Positions 1 through 9,122 of a DNA stretch of 45,983 nt are shown piece by piece. Source of the DNA: Marinilabiliaceae bacterium JC017 (GTDB lineage Bacteria > Bacteroidota > Bacteroidia > Bacteroidales > Marinilabiliaceae); the NCBI GenBank assembly GCA_004296775.1, contig RHGE01000049.1, positions 1 to 45,983 of the forward strand, in the 5' to 3' direction. A program made the position numbers and the translations under genes. Below the pieces are notes generated by a model. That model did not search any database and was not told the origin of the DNA. It saw nothing but the letters and a program-made list of their open reading frames with translations. Positions within the stretch are counted from its first letter, which is position 1. The number at the start of each line of letters is the position of its first letter.

Positions 1-466
1 AAAAATCCGTCCTTTACCCTTAATCAGCTTTATTAACCAAATCCAAATCTATGAAAAAAATCTTCACTGCAAAGATGCAGCTAATTTGAATGAACAAATT
101 TAAAACGAAGTTAATTCTTGTTAAAACTAACAGCAACCTAACAATTTAGCTCAAAAAAAAGGACAGATTGAAAAATCCGTCCTTTACCCTTAATCAGCTT
201 TATTAACCAAATCCAAATCTATGAAAAAAATCTTCACTGCAAAGATGCAGCTAATTTGAATGAACAAATTTAAAACGAAGTTAATTCTTGTTAAAACTAA
301 CAGCAATCTAACAATTTAGCTCAAAAAAAAAGGACAAATTGAAAAATCCGTCTTTTACCCTTAATCAGCTTTATTAACCAAATCCAAATCTATGAAAAAA
401 ATCTCCACTGCAAAGATGCAGCTAAATTGAATGAACAAATTTAAAACGAAGTTAATTCTTGTTAAG
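1..466 (+). repeat. Tandem ~170-bp repeat, 2.7 copies
   Basis: Three near-identical units begin at 1, 171 and 342 (periods 170 and 171); the third stops near 466 and the first may start outside the window. Each unit has a short ORF starting ATGAAAAAAATC that encodes about 12 residues (MKKIFTAKMQLI in the first two), an overlapping second ORF beginning MNKFKTK, and an A-rich tract leading into a hairpin that spans the unit junction (about 158-185 and 329-355). Copies differ by a few substitutions and one A-run length change. No long ORF runs through the array. It could be a duplicated leader region of a gene, but this is inferred. Confidence 0.9.
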
Positions 467-720
467 AAACGATTTTTACACATAGCACTACCGTCCTTTC
501 CTCTGCAAGCACAAAATAGTACAAGTTCCAATCTTAAAATTTTTAAACCGACACTACCATGAAAAGATAATTGGTATTTACGATTATAGAAACAGCCCTA
601 ATATACATTAGAGCTACACATTTAAACAAAAACGCTGATCAGGCAATTAACGAACTACAAAATAAAGAAGTCCTTAAAAGGATTACAACAAAAGCGTGCA
701 TTTACAGAAGAAGGAACTTT

Positions 721-812
721 TTAGCACAAAAAAAAGGACAGATTAACAAATCCGTCCTTTACCTTAAATCAGCTAACTAAATCCAAGTTTTATGAAAAAT
801 CCCCAGCACAAA
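721..812 (+). repeat. Diverged fourth copy of the upstream repeat junction
   Basis: The A-rich tract, hairpin halves (733-742 and 751-760) and following segment up to an ATGAAAAAT at 792 match the junction of the ~170-bp repeats at 1-466, with small deletions. Its short ORF now reads MKNPQHKYRKKLK and stops after 20 codons. The stretch 467-720 between the copies shows no gene I can support. The copy lies about 310 bases upstream of the regulator gene. Confidence 0.75.
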
Positions 813-996
813 TATCGGAAGAAACTGAAAATATCCCACAGTCAAGCTTGTTAACGTTTGTTAAATTCCAATTTAAAACCTAATCCTTTTCAATTGCTTC
901 GGTTTTTAATCCTGCAGATATAATACCAACCAATTTCTAATTTAATCTCTCTGATTCTTCAAAATTTCGCACATTAATAAATTGATAAATTTATGC

Positions 997-1004
997 TATT
1001 TTTG
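997..1004 (+). promoter_or_regulatory. Bacteroidota -7 promoter element
   Basis: TATTTTTG fits the Bacteroidota primary-sigma -7 consensus TAnnTTTG. It lies 115 bases before the regulator ATG at 1119. No convincing -33 TTTG at the usual distance is visible. Confidence 0.4.
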
Positions 1005-1118
1005 CTTATTCCTATTTCAATACCTTTTGAATCAAACTAAAAGCTTACATACCAACCTTTTCCTGAACTATAAATTAAACATTAACTTAGCTGTCTAAGA
1101 ATAAAAGAACACGGAAAT

Positions 1119-4100
1119 ATGCAATTAAAGACATGGGTGACTGGCTTATTCATAATGACATTGGGTATATGCCCTCTATTTTGTCAGGATTATGAAGTAA
1201 ACTTTGATAACATTTCCACTAACAACGGACTTATTGACAACAATATTCACTGTATATATCAGGATTCTGATGGATTCATGTGGTTTGGGTCGGAAGAAGG
1301 ATTACATCGATATGACGGATACAGTATAAAGGTTTTTCGAAATGAACCGGGAGAAAACGCCGGTTTATCGAATAACTTTGTTCGTGCCCTTTATGAAGAT
1401 CCGTATGGTCGCCTATGGATCGGCACCGATGGAGGAGGAATTACCATTTATGATTTGCATACACAAACCTTTCAATACCTACGCTATAATGCTTCTGATA
1501 TCACCAACAGTTTATTGTCTGACGAAGTATATTGCTTTGCCGGCTCGAGTGATGGCAAACTTTGGGTAGGCACAACTGCCGGAATGAGTCTACTGGAAAT
1601 AGCCCCGAGAAGCGATGAAACCACTGAACTGGTCACTCATTATGAGCATTTCAAACACAACCCCAATGATCCCGAAAGTCTGCCTCACCCCCATGTGTAT
1701 TCTTTGTTAGAAGATAGCGACGGCACCCTTTGGATTGGAACAGCCGAAGGAGGCTTAAGCAAAAGACCCAAAGATTCAAATAAATTTATCAACTATAAAC
1801 CAGATACGAAGTCAAAAGGCAATATCAGCGGCTATGGCATCATGACCATCTATGAAGACAGCCAGGCAAATATTTGGTTTGGAACCTGGGCGAAGGGATT
1901 AAACCGCTACAATAAAGAAACAGATGATTTTACCAGTTACCGCCATAATGCCAAAGACACAACATCCATTAGCCACGATAACATCTACTCTATTTGCGAA
2001 GATCACTTGGGTAATATTTGGCTGGCCACATATGACGGCGGATTGAATAAACTTATTAATGATCCGCAAAAAGGAATCTATTTTGAGCGTTACATGACTC
2101 AACCCAGTGAGCTTAAAAGTTTCTTTAAAAACAAAGTAAAAGTAATTTACGCCGACCGAACAGGTACCATGTGGGCCGGCACGTTAGGAAACGGCGTAAA
2201 TAAGATTTACCAAACGCCCAAGAACTTTTACCATTTGGAAAAAAGCAGTGAGGCAGGTAAGCAGCTCCTGCATCCCCAGGTGAATGCCATTGTGAATCTT
2301 TCCCCGGATACAATGCTTATCTGTAGCCCCAATGGTCTTCAACAAATGGTGGCTGACTTGTCACAATCGTCTCCTGCTTTTGACCTGAAAGCATTACTGA
2401 ATGATTCAACTCGCACTCCTAACTTATATAAGAAGAATATCACAACTATCTATAGAGATGACCAAGGTGAATTATGGGTTGGTACAGCTGACCAGGGGGT
2501 GCTACGATTTGAAATTGAAGGAAACAAACTAAAGTCATTTACGCAATACAATCCCTACAAGGCTTATCCAAATAAACTTCTGGGCCGGGAAGTTAAAACC
2601 ATCTTTAAATGGAATAACGACTTATGGGTTGCTACCAAATCCGGCATTAATCAATATGACTCCGCCAAACAACAATTCGCTTGGGAGAAACCAAACGGAG
2701 AACGGTTTGTAGGACTTAAAGCCCAAGTTACCTGCGTACATATCGACAAAGCAAACCGCCTCTGGGTGGGAACAAAATACAATGGTGTATTGGCATTTGA
2801 GAACAAGGCTGCTATACCCGACAGCATTCACCAGTTACTAAATTACAAGGCTAACCTCAGCCCCGTTCAGTTATCATCAGACCATATATATAGTATTAAT
2901 GACGGAGATGATGGCAATATCTGGATCGGCACCGATAAAGGCCTCCATTTAATTAATCCTAAAACCCACTTTAACAAATGCTTTAAAGAAAAAGATGGCT
3001 TACCTGCTCCGGCCGTTACACAGATTTTCAAAGACAACAAAGGATATTTCTGGTTTGGAACACTCCAGGGATTAGCACGCTTTGATCCGGTAAATAACGT
3101 CTTTTCTTCTTTCTACATGCCCGGCGGCTTTTTATCTAACTTCTTTACACCCGGAAACGTTGAGCTGATAAACGACAAAATGGCCTTTTTACCTTCCAGC
3201 AACGGCATCTGGATGTTCTACCCGGATAGCATAAAACGAAACCAGTACCTGGGAAAACCTGTTATTACTGACTTTAGAATTTCCGGACAAAAAGTGGAGC
3301 CACACCAAAAGGTAAATAACCACATCATTTTAAATGAATCGCTTTCTCACGTCAAAAAAATTGTATTACGTCACAATGAGAATGTACTTCATTTCGAGTT
3401 TTCAGCTCTCTCGTATTTCGAACAGAAAAAAAACAAGTTCGCCTATAAACTTGAGGGCCTGGAAACCAAATGGAACTATACGGATGCCAACCACCGTTCG
3501 GTTACCTACTCCAACCTCTCTCCAAAAGAATATACCTTACGGGTAAAAGCCTCCAATAATGATGGCGTCTGGAACCCACAGGAAACTACTCTAAAAATAG
3601 TTATCCGTCCGCCGTATTACCTCACCTGGTGGGCCTACATGATATACGGCATTTTAACCATTACTTCATTCCTATTAATACAGCGATTTACAGTACACCG
3701 TGTCAGACTTCGGGAAAAACTAAAGCAGGAACGGCTGGCCAGAGAGAAAGAGACAGCACTGAACCAAATGAAGATTCGCTTTTTTACCAATGTTTCACAT
3801 GAATTCAGAACCCCACTAACCCTAATATCCGGTCCATTACACGAAATACTGGAGAATGAGCAGCAATGCCCCACGGCCATAAAACCACAATTGGACATGA
3901 TGCATCGCAATGTAGAACGTTTACTGAGACTGATCAACCAGTTAATGGACTTCCGAAAATTAATGCAGGGAGATATGAAACTTCATGTAAGCCGAAACGA
4001 TCTGGCTGCATTTATCCAGCGGGTGGCCGATTCATTTATGGGGATAGCGGCTCAAAAACACATCCGCTTTGAACGCACCATAGAAAACCAATCCATACAG

Positions 4101-5372
4101 GCTTGGTTTGATCAGGAAAAGGTAGAAACCATCGTGTTTAACCTACTGAGTAATGCCTTTAAATACACCCCGGCCGGAGGAAAAATAACCTTATCATTAA
4201 CAACTGAAAACGGAAAAGCCATTATCATAGTGCAAGATAATGGTACAGGCATTCCTGCCGGAGATAAAGAAAAAGTCTTTGAACGTTTCTACCAGGTGGA
4301 GCAACACCAGGAGCTGGGAGAAGCAGGAACCGGCGTAGGTCTTTCTCTGGTTCGTGACTTTGCCGAATTACACAAAGGGGGTGTTAAAGAAATAGGAAAA
4401 GAAAACGAAGGCGCCTGTTTCCGGGCTGATATAGGCATTGACAAAACCCTTTTCAAGGAAAAACAGATCATGGAATCCGAAGAAGAAGAAATCCTTTCTA
4501 CGGAATCAAAGGAAGCAATTGAGCCTCCTGTTAAAGAAGAGTGCAAACCTGCTGTATCGGATAAAAAACCATTGATTCTAATCGTAGAAGATCAGCCGGA
4601 TGTTCGTTCCTACCTTACCAGCATTTTACAGAAACACTATAACATTGAAGCAGCCTGTAATGGTAAAGAAGGATTGGAGAAAGCAACGGCCAGCATGCCA
4701 ACACTCATCATTTCGGATGTGATGATGCCAGAGATGGATGGTTTTATGCTCTGCTCGAAAATAAAGAAAAATGTAATCACCAGTCATATTCCTATTATTA
4801 TGCTAACAGCCTTGGATGGGGTGGATTCAAGGGTTGAAAGTATGGATTCGGGAGCCGATGCTTACATTGTTAAACCATTTGAAAAGAAAGTGCTGCTCCA
4901 TCAGATCCACAACCTGATCGAAAGTCGCAAACACCTGAAAGAACGTTTCAAAGAACAATGGGATTTTGTGGAAGAGATCGCCACCACCTCTGCCGACAAG
5001 CAATTTGTCAACCGGGCGGTGCAATTAGTTGAAGAGCAGATGGGCGATGCCAACTTCAATGTCTCTGAAATGGTGAAGAAGATGGGAGTAAGCCGAACAC
5101 TACTCCACATGAAGCTGAAAGAACTCACGGGGCAATCAACCAGTGAATTTATCCGTACCATTCGACTCAAGCAGGCCGCCAAGCTTTTGAAGAAAGGCGA
5201 ATTGAATGTGTCTGAAGTGACCTATGCTGTAGGATTTAACGATCCGAAATATTTTTCAAAGAGTTTCAAAAACCTGTTTGGCATAACACCCACACAATTC
5301 CAAAAGGGAGATGCTTCGCTGCATGGGGTATCGCTAAATGAAATTGAATCCGATGCCGATAAAGTGGTATAA
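1119..5372 (+). CDS. Hybrid two-component system sensor/regulator (HTCS)
   Basis: This is a one-protein signalling system, 1417 residues long. After an N-terminal signal peptide (about 1-22) come two-component-regulator propeller repeats with recurring IW(I/V)GT-like strands to about residue 750. A Y_Y_Y domain (about 763-831), one membrane helix (about 838-858), a HisKA domain with phospho-accepting H894 in the SHEFRT motif, an HATPase domain (DNGTGIP and GVGLSL boxes), a receiver domain with D1200 in SDVMMPEMDG, and a C-terminal AraC-type helix-turn-helix (about 1300-1400) follow. In this family the periplasmic sensor binds oligosaccharides and the cytoplasmic end activates polysaccharide-utilisation genes. 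The nearest candidate targets are the convergent esterase/MFS pair or genes left of the window; the ligand cannot be told. Confidence 0.95.
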   Translation: MQLKTWVTGLFIMTLGICPLFCQDYEVNFDNISTNNGLIDNNIHCIYQDSDGFMWFGSEEGLHRYDGYSIKVFRNEPGENAGLSNNFVRALYEDPYGRLWIGTDGGGITIYDLHTQTFQYLRYNASDITNSLLSDEVYCFAGSSDGKLWVGTTAGMSLLEIAPRSDETTELVTHYEHFKHNPNDPESLPHPHVYSLLEDSDGTLWIGTAEGGLSKRPKDSNKFINYKPDTKSKGNISGYGIMTIYEDSQANIWFGTWAKGLNRYNKETDDFTSYRHNAKDTTSISHDNIYSICEDHLGNIWLATYDGGLNKLINDPQKGIYFERYMTQPSELKSFFKNKVKVIYADRTGTMWAGTLGNGVNKIYQTPKNFYHLEKSSEAGKQLLHPQVNAIVNLSPDTMLICSPNGLQQMVADLSQSSPAFDLKALLNDSTRTPNLYKKNITTIYRDDQGELWVGTADQGVLRFEIEGNKLKSFTQYNPYKAYPNKLLGREVKTIFKWNNDLWVATKSGINQYDSAKQQFAWEKPNGERFVGLKAQVTCVHIDKANRLWVGTKYNGVLAFENKAAIPDSIHQLLNYKANLSPVQLSSDHIYSINDGDDGNIWIGTDKGLHLINPKTHFNKCFKEKDGLPAPAVTQIFKDNKGYFWFGTLQGLARFDPVNNVFSSFYMPGGFLSNFFTPGNVELINDKMAFLPSSNGIWMFYPDSIKRNQYLGKPVITDFRISGQKVEPHQKVNNHIILNESLSHVKKIVLRHNENVLHFEFSALSYFEQKKNKFAYKLEGLETKWNYTDANHRSVTYSNLSPKEYTLRVKASNNDGVWNPQETTLKIVIRPPYYLTWWAYMIYGILTITSFLLIQRFTVHRVRLREKLKQERLAREKETALNQMKIRFFTNVSHEFRTPLTLISGPLHEILENEQQCPTAIKPQLDMMHRNVERLLRLINQLMDFRKLMQGDMKLHVSRNDLAAFIQRVADSFMGIAAQKHIRFERTIENQSIQAWFDQEKVETIVFNLLSNAFKYTPAGGKITLSLTTENGKAIIIVQDNGTGIPAGDKEKVFERFYQVEQHQELGEAGTGVGLSLVRDFAELHKGGVKEIGKENEGACFRADIGIDKTLFKEKQIMESEEEEILSTESKEAIEPPVKEECKPAVSDKKPLILIVEDQPDVRSYLTSILQKHYNIEAACNGKEGLEKATASMPTLIISDVMMPEMDGFMLCSKIKKNVITSHIPIIMLTALDGVDSRVESMDSGADAYIVKPFEKKVLLHQIHNLIESRKHLKERFKEQWDFVEEIATTSADKQFVNRAVQLVEEQMGDANFNVSEMVKKMGVSRTLLHMKLKELTGQSTSEFIRTIRLKQAAKLLKKGELNVSEVTYAVGFNDPKYFSKSFKNLFGITPTQFQKGDASLHGVSLNEIESDADKVV

Positions 5373-5393
5373 TTTTTTCAAGCCATACACAAT

Positions 5394-5446
5394 AGATCGT
5401 TAGATTTTAGATAATAGACCAGAGACTGATTTACATCTATTCATTG
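5394..5446 (+). repeat. Dispersed AGATCGTTAGATTTTAGA repeat, copy 1
   Basis: A 24-base core at 5394-5417 recurs exactly at 29833-29856 and 37706-37729. Similarity with the 37706 copy continues for about 30 more bases (ACCAnAGACTGATnTAnATCT). It starts 22 bases after the HTCS stop codon. All three copies have the same orientation. Confidence 0.8.
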
Positions 5447-5537
5447 GGAGCTTCATCGATATTAAAGTTGTCATTTACACATGAGCTATCCATCAGACAA
5501 GAACAAGGGTTTAACGAACTATTGAAATAACATTTGG

Positions 5538-5578
5538 AAGAGGGAAAAAGCAGACATTGCTTTTTCCCTCTTTCTGTT
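5538..5578 (+). terminator. Rho-independent terminator after the HTCS gene
   Basis: A perfect 15-bp stem (5538-5552 with 5558-5572) encloses a 5-base loop and is followed by a T-rich tail. It is 165 bases past the HTCS stop. Both arms are A/T-rich at the outer end, so it may also work on the opposite strand. Confidence 0.8.
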
Positions 5579-5669
5579 TTATCTCCCCTCTTTTTTTCTT
5601 ATACAACAGTGTTCGAAAGCAACCTGTGATTATCATCTCGGTCATCCATGAATCTACTTAACCATAACG

Positions 5670-5852
5670 CACTTTTGCCTGACGTTCTGTCACTTTTTAG
5701 CACGTTCTTGTACTCCGGTCCCTCGTTCCACCACTTTCGTGTGACGTTCTGTCACTTTTTCGTCGCATTCCGGCGCTTTTTAACGCGTTCTTGCACTTTT
5801 GCACCTCGTTCCGGCACTTTTGTGACTCATTCTAGCCAAATGAGGGGCATTC
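5670..5852. repeat. Degenerate 20-21-bp tandem array A
   Basis: About nine imperfect units share the form CACTTTT, a variable spacer, then CGTTC or CATTC. The second anchor occurs at 5683, 5703, 5724, 5745, 5766, 5786, 5807, 5828 and 5848, giving steps of 20, 21, 21, 21, 20, 21, 21 and 20. A 79-codon ORF overlaps it, but the 20-base steps break codon phase, so I do not call a gene. It lies in the convergent gap between the HTCS and MFS genes (5373-6076). That gap otherwise holds only a dispersed repeat and a terminator. Confidence 0.85.
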
Positions 5853-6076
5853 TATTACTTCTTCAGGAAAAAATACTAAAGGTGTAATTAAAACCTCCAC
5901 AACTTTTTGATGCGAAGTACTTACAACGCAGATTTGTATTCCATGAAATCATTTTCTCAATACTCAGTTAATCGCTTACGCTTCAACAGGTGATTACTGA
6001 TCTCCGGACATGCTTCTCTTCGTCAGCCATGCTAAAAATCTGCCTCCACTCCGCGGTGGTTGTAAGAACAATATGC

Positions 6077-7231
6077 CTAGTTTTCATCTTTGATGGCCAG
6101 AGAAAACGGAATGGCTCCCAGCGACCAGAAAGCAACTATCTTGTAAGTTGTTTCGAGCTGAAGGTAATCACCTAACAGTCCTACCACCATCACCATAATG
6201 GCACCTATCAGAAAAGTAGTGGTCATGTAAACCCCATTAACGAGCGTGTGGTGATCCGATTTGATGCGATTAACCAATGCAAGAAATACCGGACCGGTAG
6301 CAAAAAGAAAAATACCGGTAAACACCAACACGATTAATTGCACCCACCCGGTAGTGTACAGAAATCCGAACATCAACAAAGGGGAAGCAATAGAGCAGAT
6401 CACCAACATTTTTTTCTGACCTATTTTATCAGAAAGACTTCCAGCGAAAAAAGTTCCCACTACTCCTGCCGCCTGCAATATCGATAACGAGATACCGGCA
6501 TACCACAGCGATTCACCCCGGGATTCCAAAAAGACGGGCAAATAAAAAGTAAGGGCCGATTTCATGGCGGCGCGAAAGAGAAAAATCATGGCAATGGTAC
6601 CTATCAGTGGTAAAATGCTACGTATGGTTTTAAGGTATTCATAACCGGTTGATTTACTCATGGAGTCGCTGATGCGCTCTTGTTTGAATTTATAAAAAAG
6701 GATAATCGAGGCCAAAAGACCAGCCGGAATAAGCCGGGTGAGACCATTAAGTCCCCACAAATCAACAGCACCCAATGCGACCACAGGACCGACCGTACGG
6801 GCCAGTTCCCCTCCTACCATGTAGAAACTCATGCCACGCCCGATACGGTTCCCGGCTACTTTCCGGATCATGACGGGTGATGGCACATGAAAAAAAGAAC
6901 TACTGATCCCACTGATTAACACCAGCAATACCAGGAAGGCTTTAGTGGGAGCTACGCCGATAAGACTCATGGCAATGGCTGTCACGGCAGGGGTAATGAT
7001 CACAAAATAGCGCGCCGCAGTACGTTCTGCCAGAATCCCTACCAGGGGATTAAAAATGGTTGGCAAACGCTGTACTACCGAAAGCAAACCGGCAAAGGTG
7101 AGGTTGAAACCCAGATGATCGCGCAACAGGGGTAACAAAGGCGCTAAAAAGGCGGAATATACGTCGTGAAAAAAATGTGCAAATGAGACAAGGAACACCT
7201 TGCTGGTTTGAAACTCTTTTGTTTTTGTCAT
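6077..7231 (-). CDS. MFS transporter, fosmidomycin-resistance-like branch
   Basis: This is a 384-residue inner-membrane protein made almost entirely of hydrophobic segments, the usual size for a 12-helix major facilitator. The first helix region reads FAHFFHDVYSAFLAPLLPLL and the fourth region GISSSFFHVPSPVMIRKVAG. Both resemble the Fsr-type subgroup, which exports drugs or small molecules. It starts 50 bases downstream of the CE2 esterase gene on the same strand, so the two are probably co-transcribed. That makes a role with the esterase product plausible, but substrate and direction are unknown. It ends convergently to the HTCS gene. Confidence 0.85.
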   Translation of the reverse strand: MTKTKEFQTSKVFLVSFAHFFHDVYSAFLAPLLPLLRDHLGFNLTFAGLLSVVQRLPTIFNPLVGILAERTAARYFVIITPAVTAIAMSLIGVAPTKAFLVLLVLISGISSSFFHVPSPVMIRKVAGNRIGRGMSFYMVGGELARTVGPVVALGAVDLWGLNGLTRLIPAGLLASIILFYKFKQERISDSMSKSTGYEYLKTIRSILPLIGTIAMIFLFRAAMKSALTFYLPVFLESRGESLWYAGISLSILQAAGVVGTFFAGSLSDKIGQKKMLVICSIASPLLMFGFLYTTGWVQLIVLVFTGIFLFATGPVFLALVNRIKSDHHTLVNGVYMTTTFLIGAIMVMVVGLLGDYLQLETTYKIVAFWSLGAIPFSLAIKDEN

Positions 7232-7281
7232 TTTAGTTATCAGATTGCTTTAATTGGATTTTATGGTTTTGGCGAGGTAAC

Positions 7282-8451
7282 TCAGTATTTTACTTTTTGA
7301 ATTCGATTAGTCCTTTTCCTTCTCTTTTTCAAAACTTCCTTTTGGATGTAAATAGCCAATTGATGGCCCATTTGCTGGTCATGATAGATGGTTGGATGTC
7401 CATGGTGCCCGTTATATGGGAAAAAGAAGGTGGTTATCTTTTCCTTTTTATCCCCGGCAATCATTTTATCAACTGCCTGCTGTACCAATCCCGGCCATTT
7501 TGAGCCTTCGCGGGTGGCATCCATACTGCCGAGAGCACACACAATGGGAGCTGAGGGATAGGCAACACGGATCTTTTTTAAAAATGCCACATACGCCTCC
7601 ACCAATGCCTGATCAGTGGGTTTATGCCCATCCGGAAAACGCTTTTTGAATTGCTCATAGCCGGGACGCTCCACCAGCCAACTGTCATTTTGAAACAGAT
7701 TAACCACCACCACATCGGGTTGAAATGAAGTGAAATCGCATCGACTGGCCGCATCAAACGGGTTGATGCGATTATAAACTTCAGGCATGATATAATCCCC
7801 CCAACTAACAGTAACACCTATCCCACTGAGTGAAATACTGTGATGCTCGGCATTCAACTCCCGGGCTGCAACAGAAGCATAGGACAAATAGTGATTTTTA
7901 TAGAGAGGGTTGGAATTATTACGCCCATTGGCTGACAGATCTTCGTTACCCATACCGGTGGTGATGGAGTTACCGAAGAAAACAAGCTGCAGCTTTTCCT
8001 TTGTATCAACAGGAACCACTTTGGCATTGTCATCCAAAACAAATCCTTTAAAGGTGGTACTGCCTTCCCATGGCTCCGTGCGTTTTACCAACTCCAGATG
8101 GTGTTCTCCCGTCGGAAGACCGGCTGCCAGATGATAGGTCTGCTCCCCTTTTTGGCAATGGAAGACAATGGGATGTGCCACCAGCCCGTCGATGATGGCC
8201 TGGAAATAATTTTCACCCTTTTCGTCATCAAGCATTACTTTGACAGAGGTGCCCGTGAAATTCATTTCAATAGAAGTCCCGGCCCAATAGATGACCGGTT
8301 CAGCAGGATTGACTTGATTAATGCGCCCCACATAATGAAGGGCTTCATGGTTGGGAGCCACCAACAGGGAGTCATTGGGTTGGGCCTGAAGCAGGCAGAA
8401 TGAAAATAAAAATGTGATAAGAGATAATGAGACTTTAGATTGTGAGATCAT
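7282..8451 (-). CDS. CE2-type SGNH carbohydrate esterase, secreted
   Basis: This is a 389-residue protein with a signal peptide (MISQSKVSLSLITFLFSFCLLQAQ). An N-terminal beta-sandwich (about 30-145; GRINQ, VIYWAGTSIEMNFTG) precedes an SGNH hydrolase domain. Catalytic serine is S162 in FFGNSITTG, followed by the GIGVTVSWGD block, N255 in NLFQND and H352 in HHGHPTIYH. This two-domain order is that of carbohydrate esterase family 2, which removes acetyl groups from xylan, glucomannan or related glycans. CE2 enzymes often use a Ser-His pair without the usual Asp. The basic C-terminal tail (KKRRKRTNRIQK) is unusual. First gene of a likely two-gene operon with the MFS transporter; its 5' end lies in a repeat-like sequence. 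Confidence 0.85.
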   Translation of the reverse strand: MISQSKVSLSLITFLFSFCLLQAQPNDSLLVAPNHEALHYVGRINQVNPAEPVIYWAGTSIEMNFTGTSVKVMLDDEKGENYFQAIIDGLVAHPIVFHCQKGEQTYHLAAGLPTGEHHLELVKRTEPWEGSTTFKGFVLDDNAKVVPVDTKEKLQLVFFGNSITTGMGNEDLSANGRNNSNPLYKNHYLSYASVAARELNAEHHSISLSGIGVTVSWGDYIMPEVYNRINPFDAASRCDFTSFQPDVVVVNLFQNDSWLVERPGYEQFKKRFPDGHKPTDQALVEAYVAFLKKIRVAYPSAPIVCALGSMDATREGSKWPGLVQQAVDKMIAGDKKEKITTFFFPYNGHHGHPTIYHDQQMGHQLAIYIQKEVLKKRRKRTNRIQKVKY

Positions 8452-8624
8452 AGATAATGAAATTTTAGCTTAGTGGATCTTTCGGTTGGTAGCTCGTTCT
8501 TTTTCTTAAAGACAGCATATGTCGCCTGTGAACATCCTCTCCGCAACGACGGAAACTGAAGTCACCTATCACCAATGGCATTTTTTTAACTCCAATAGCA
8601 ATTCTGCCTCGCGCTAGTTAATAG

Positions 8625-8675
8625 TTAAAAAAAATCCTGAATCGCTCCGAAACTTGTCCGAAACGATTCAGGATT
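8625..8675 (-). terminator. Rho-independent terminator of the cyclophilin/DUF3127 operon
   Basis: A perfect 12-bp inverted repeat (AATCCTGAATCG at 8633-8644 with CGATTCAGGATT at 8664-8675) is followed on the minus strand by a run of T residues. It is 28 bases after the DUF3127 stop. The rest of 8452-8624 shows no gene. Confidence 0.9.
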
Positions 8676-8702
8676 ACCTCTGCCATAACGAGGTTATCTT
8701 AA

Positions 8703-9077
8703 TTAAAATGGTAGATCTTCATCTGGACTTACCGGTGGAATTTCGGCTTCAGAGTAATTGGGTAGTGGGGCATCGGGAGCCATAGCCTCTTCCACACCTT
8801 CCACTCTCCAGGCTTCCAGGTTGGAGAAGTAATTGACACGTCCATCTTTTTCCCACTTACGTCCTCTGATGTTAAAACTCACTTTAACCTTTTGCCCTAC
8901 CTGGAAATTATCCATGATATTGCAACGATCTTGGGTCAACTGAAATTTAATGTAATCGTTCCAGTCGGTATTACGTTCGTTAATGACTTCAACAACGAAT
9001 TCTCTCTTTTTAAAGCTTGCGCTTATTTCTACTACATCTTCTTTTATATGCAGCTGTCCGGTAAGTTCAAAATTCAT
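8703..9077 (-). CDS. DUF3127 protein, OB-fold/SSB-like
   Basis: This is a 124-residue cytoplasmic protein of the DUF3127 family, common in Bacteroidota. The first ~90 residues are a compact beta-rich domain (MNFELTGQLHIKED..., VGQKVKVSFNIRGRKW, YFSNLEAWRVE) that resembles a short OB fold. A proline/acidic linker follows and the chain ends PDEDLPF. That end matches the acidic-aromatic tip by which bacterial single-stranded DNA-binding proteins recruit repair proteins. A nucleic-acid or repair role is therefore inferred, not proven. The gene lies 45 bases after the upstream cyclophilin ORF on the same strand and is followed by a strong terminator, so the two form an operon. Confidence 0.85.
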   Translation of the reverse strand: MNFELTGQLHIKEDVVEISASFKKREFVVEVINERNTDWNDYIKFQLTQDRCNIMDNFQVGQKVKVSFNIRGRKWEKDGRVNYFSNLEAWRVEGVEEAMAPDAPLPNYSEAEIPPVSPDEDLPF

Positions 9078-9122
9078 CTAATGCTCTATTAATAAGTTTT
9101 TATTTATCCGTTTAAGATCTGC

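Noticed and set aside
571-780. 69-codon plus-strand ORF between the leader repeats
   Set aside because: It runs into the diverged repeat copy and hairpin, and has no recognisable domain or start signals.
5648-5887. 79-codon ORF over array A
   Set aside because: The array's 20-base steps break codon phase, so the frame is not the repeated object.
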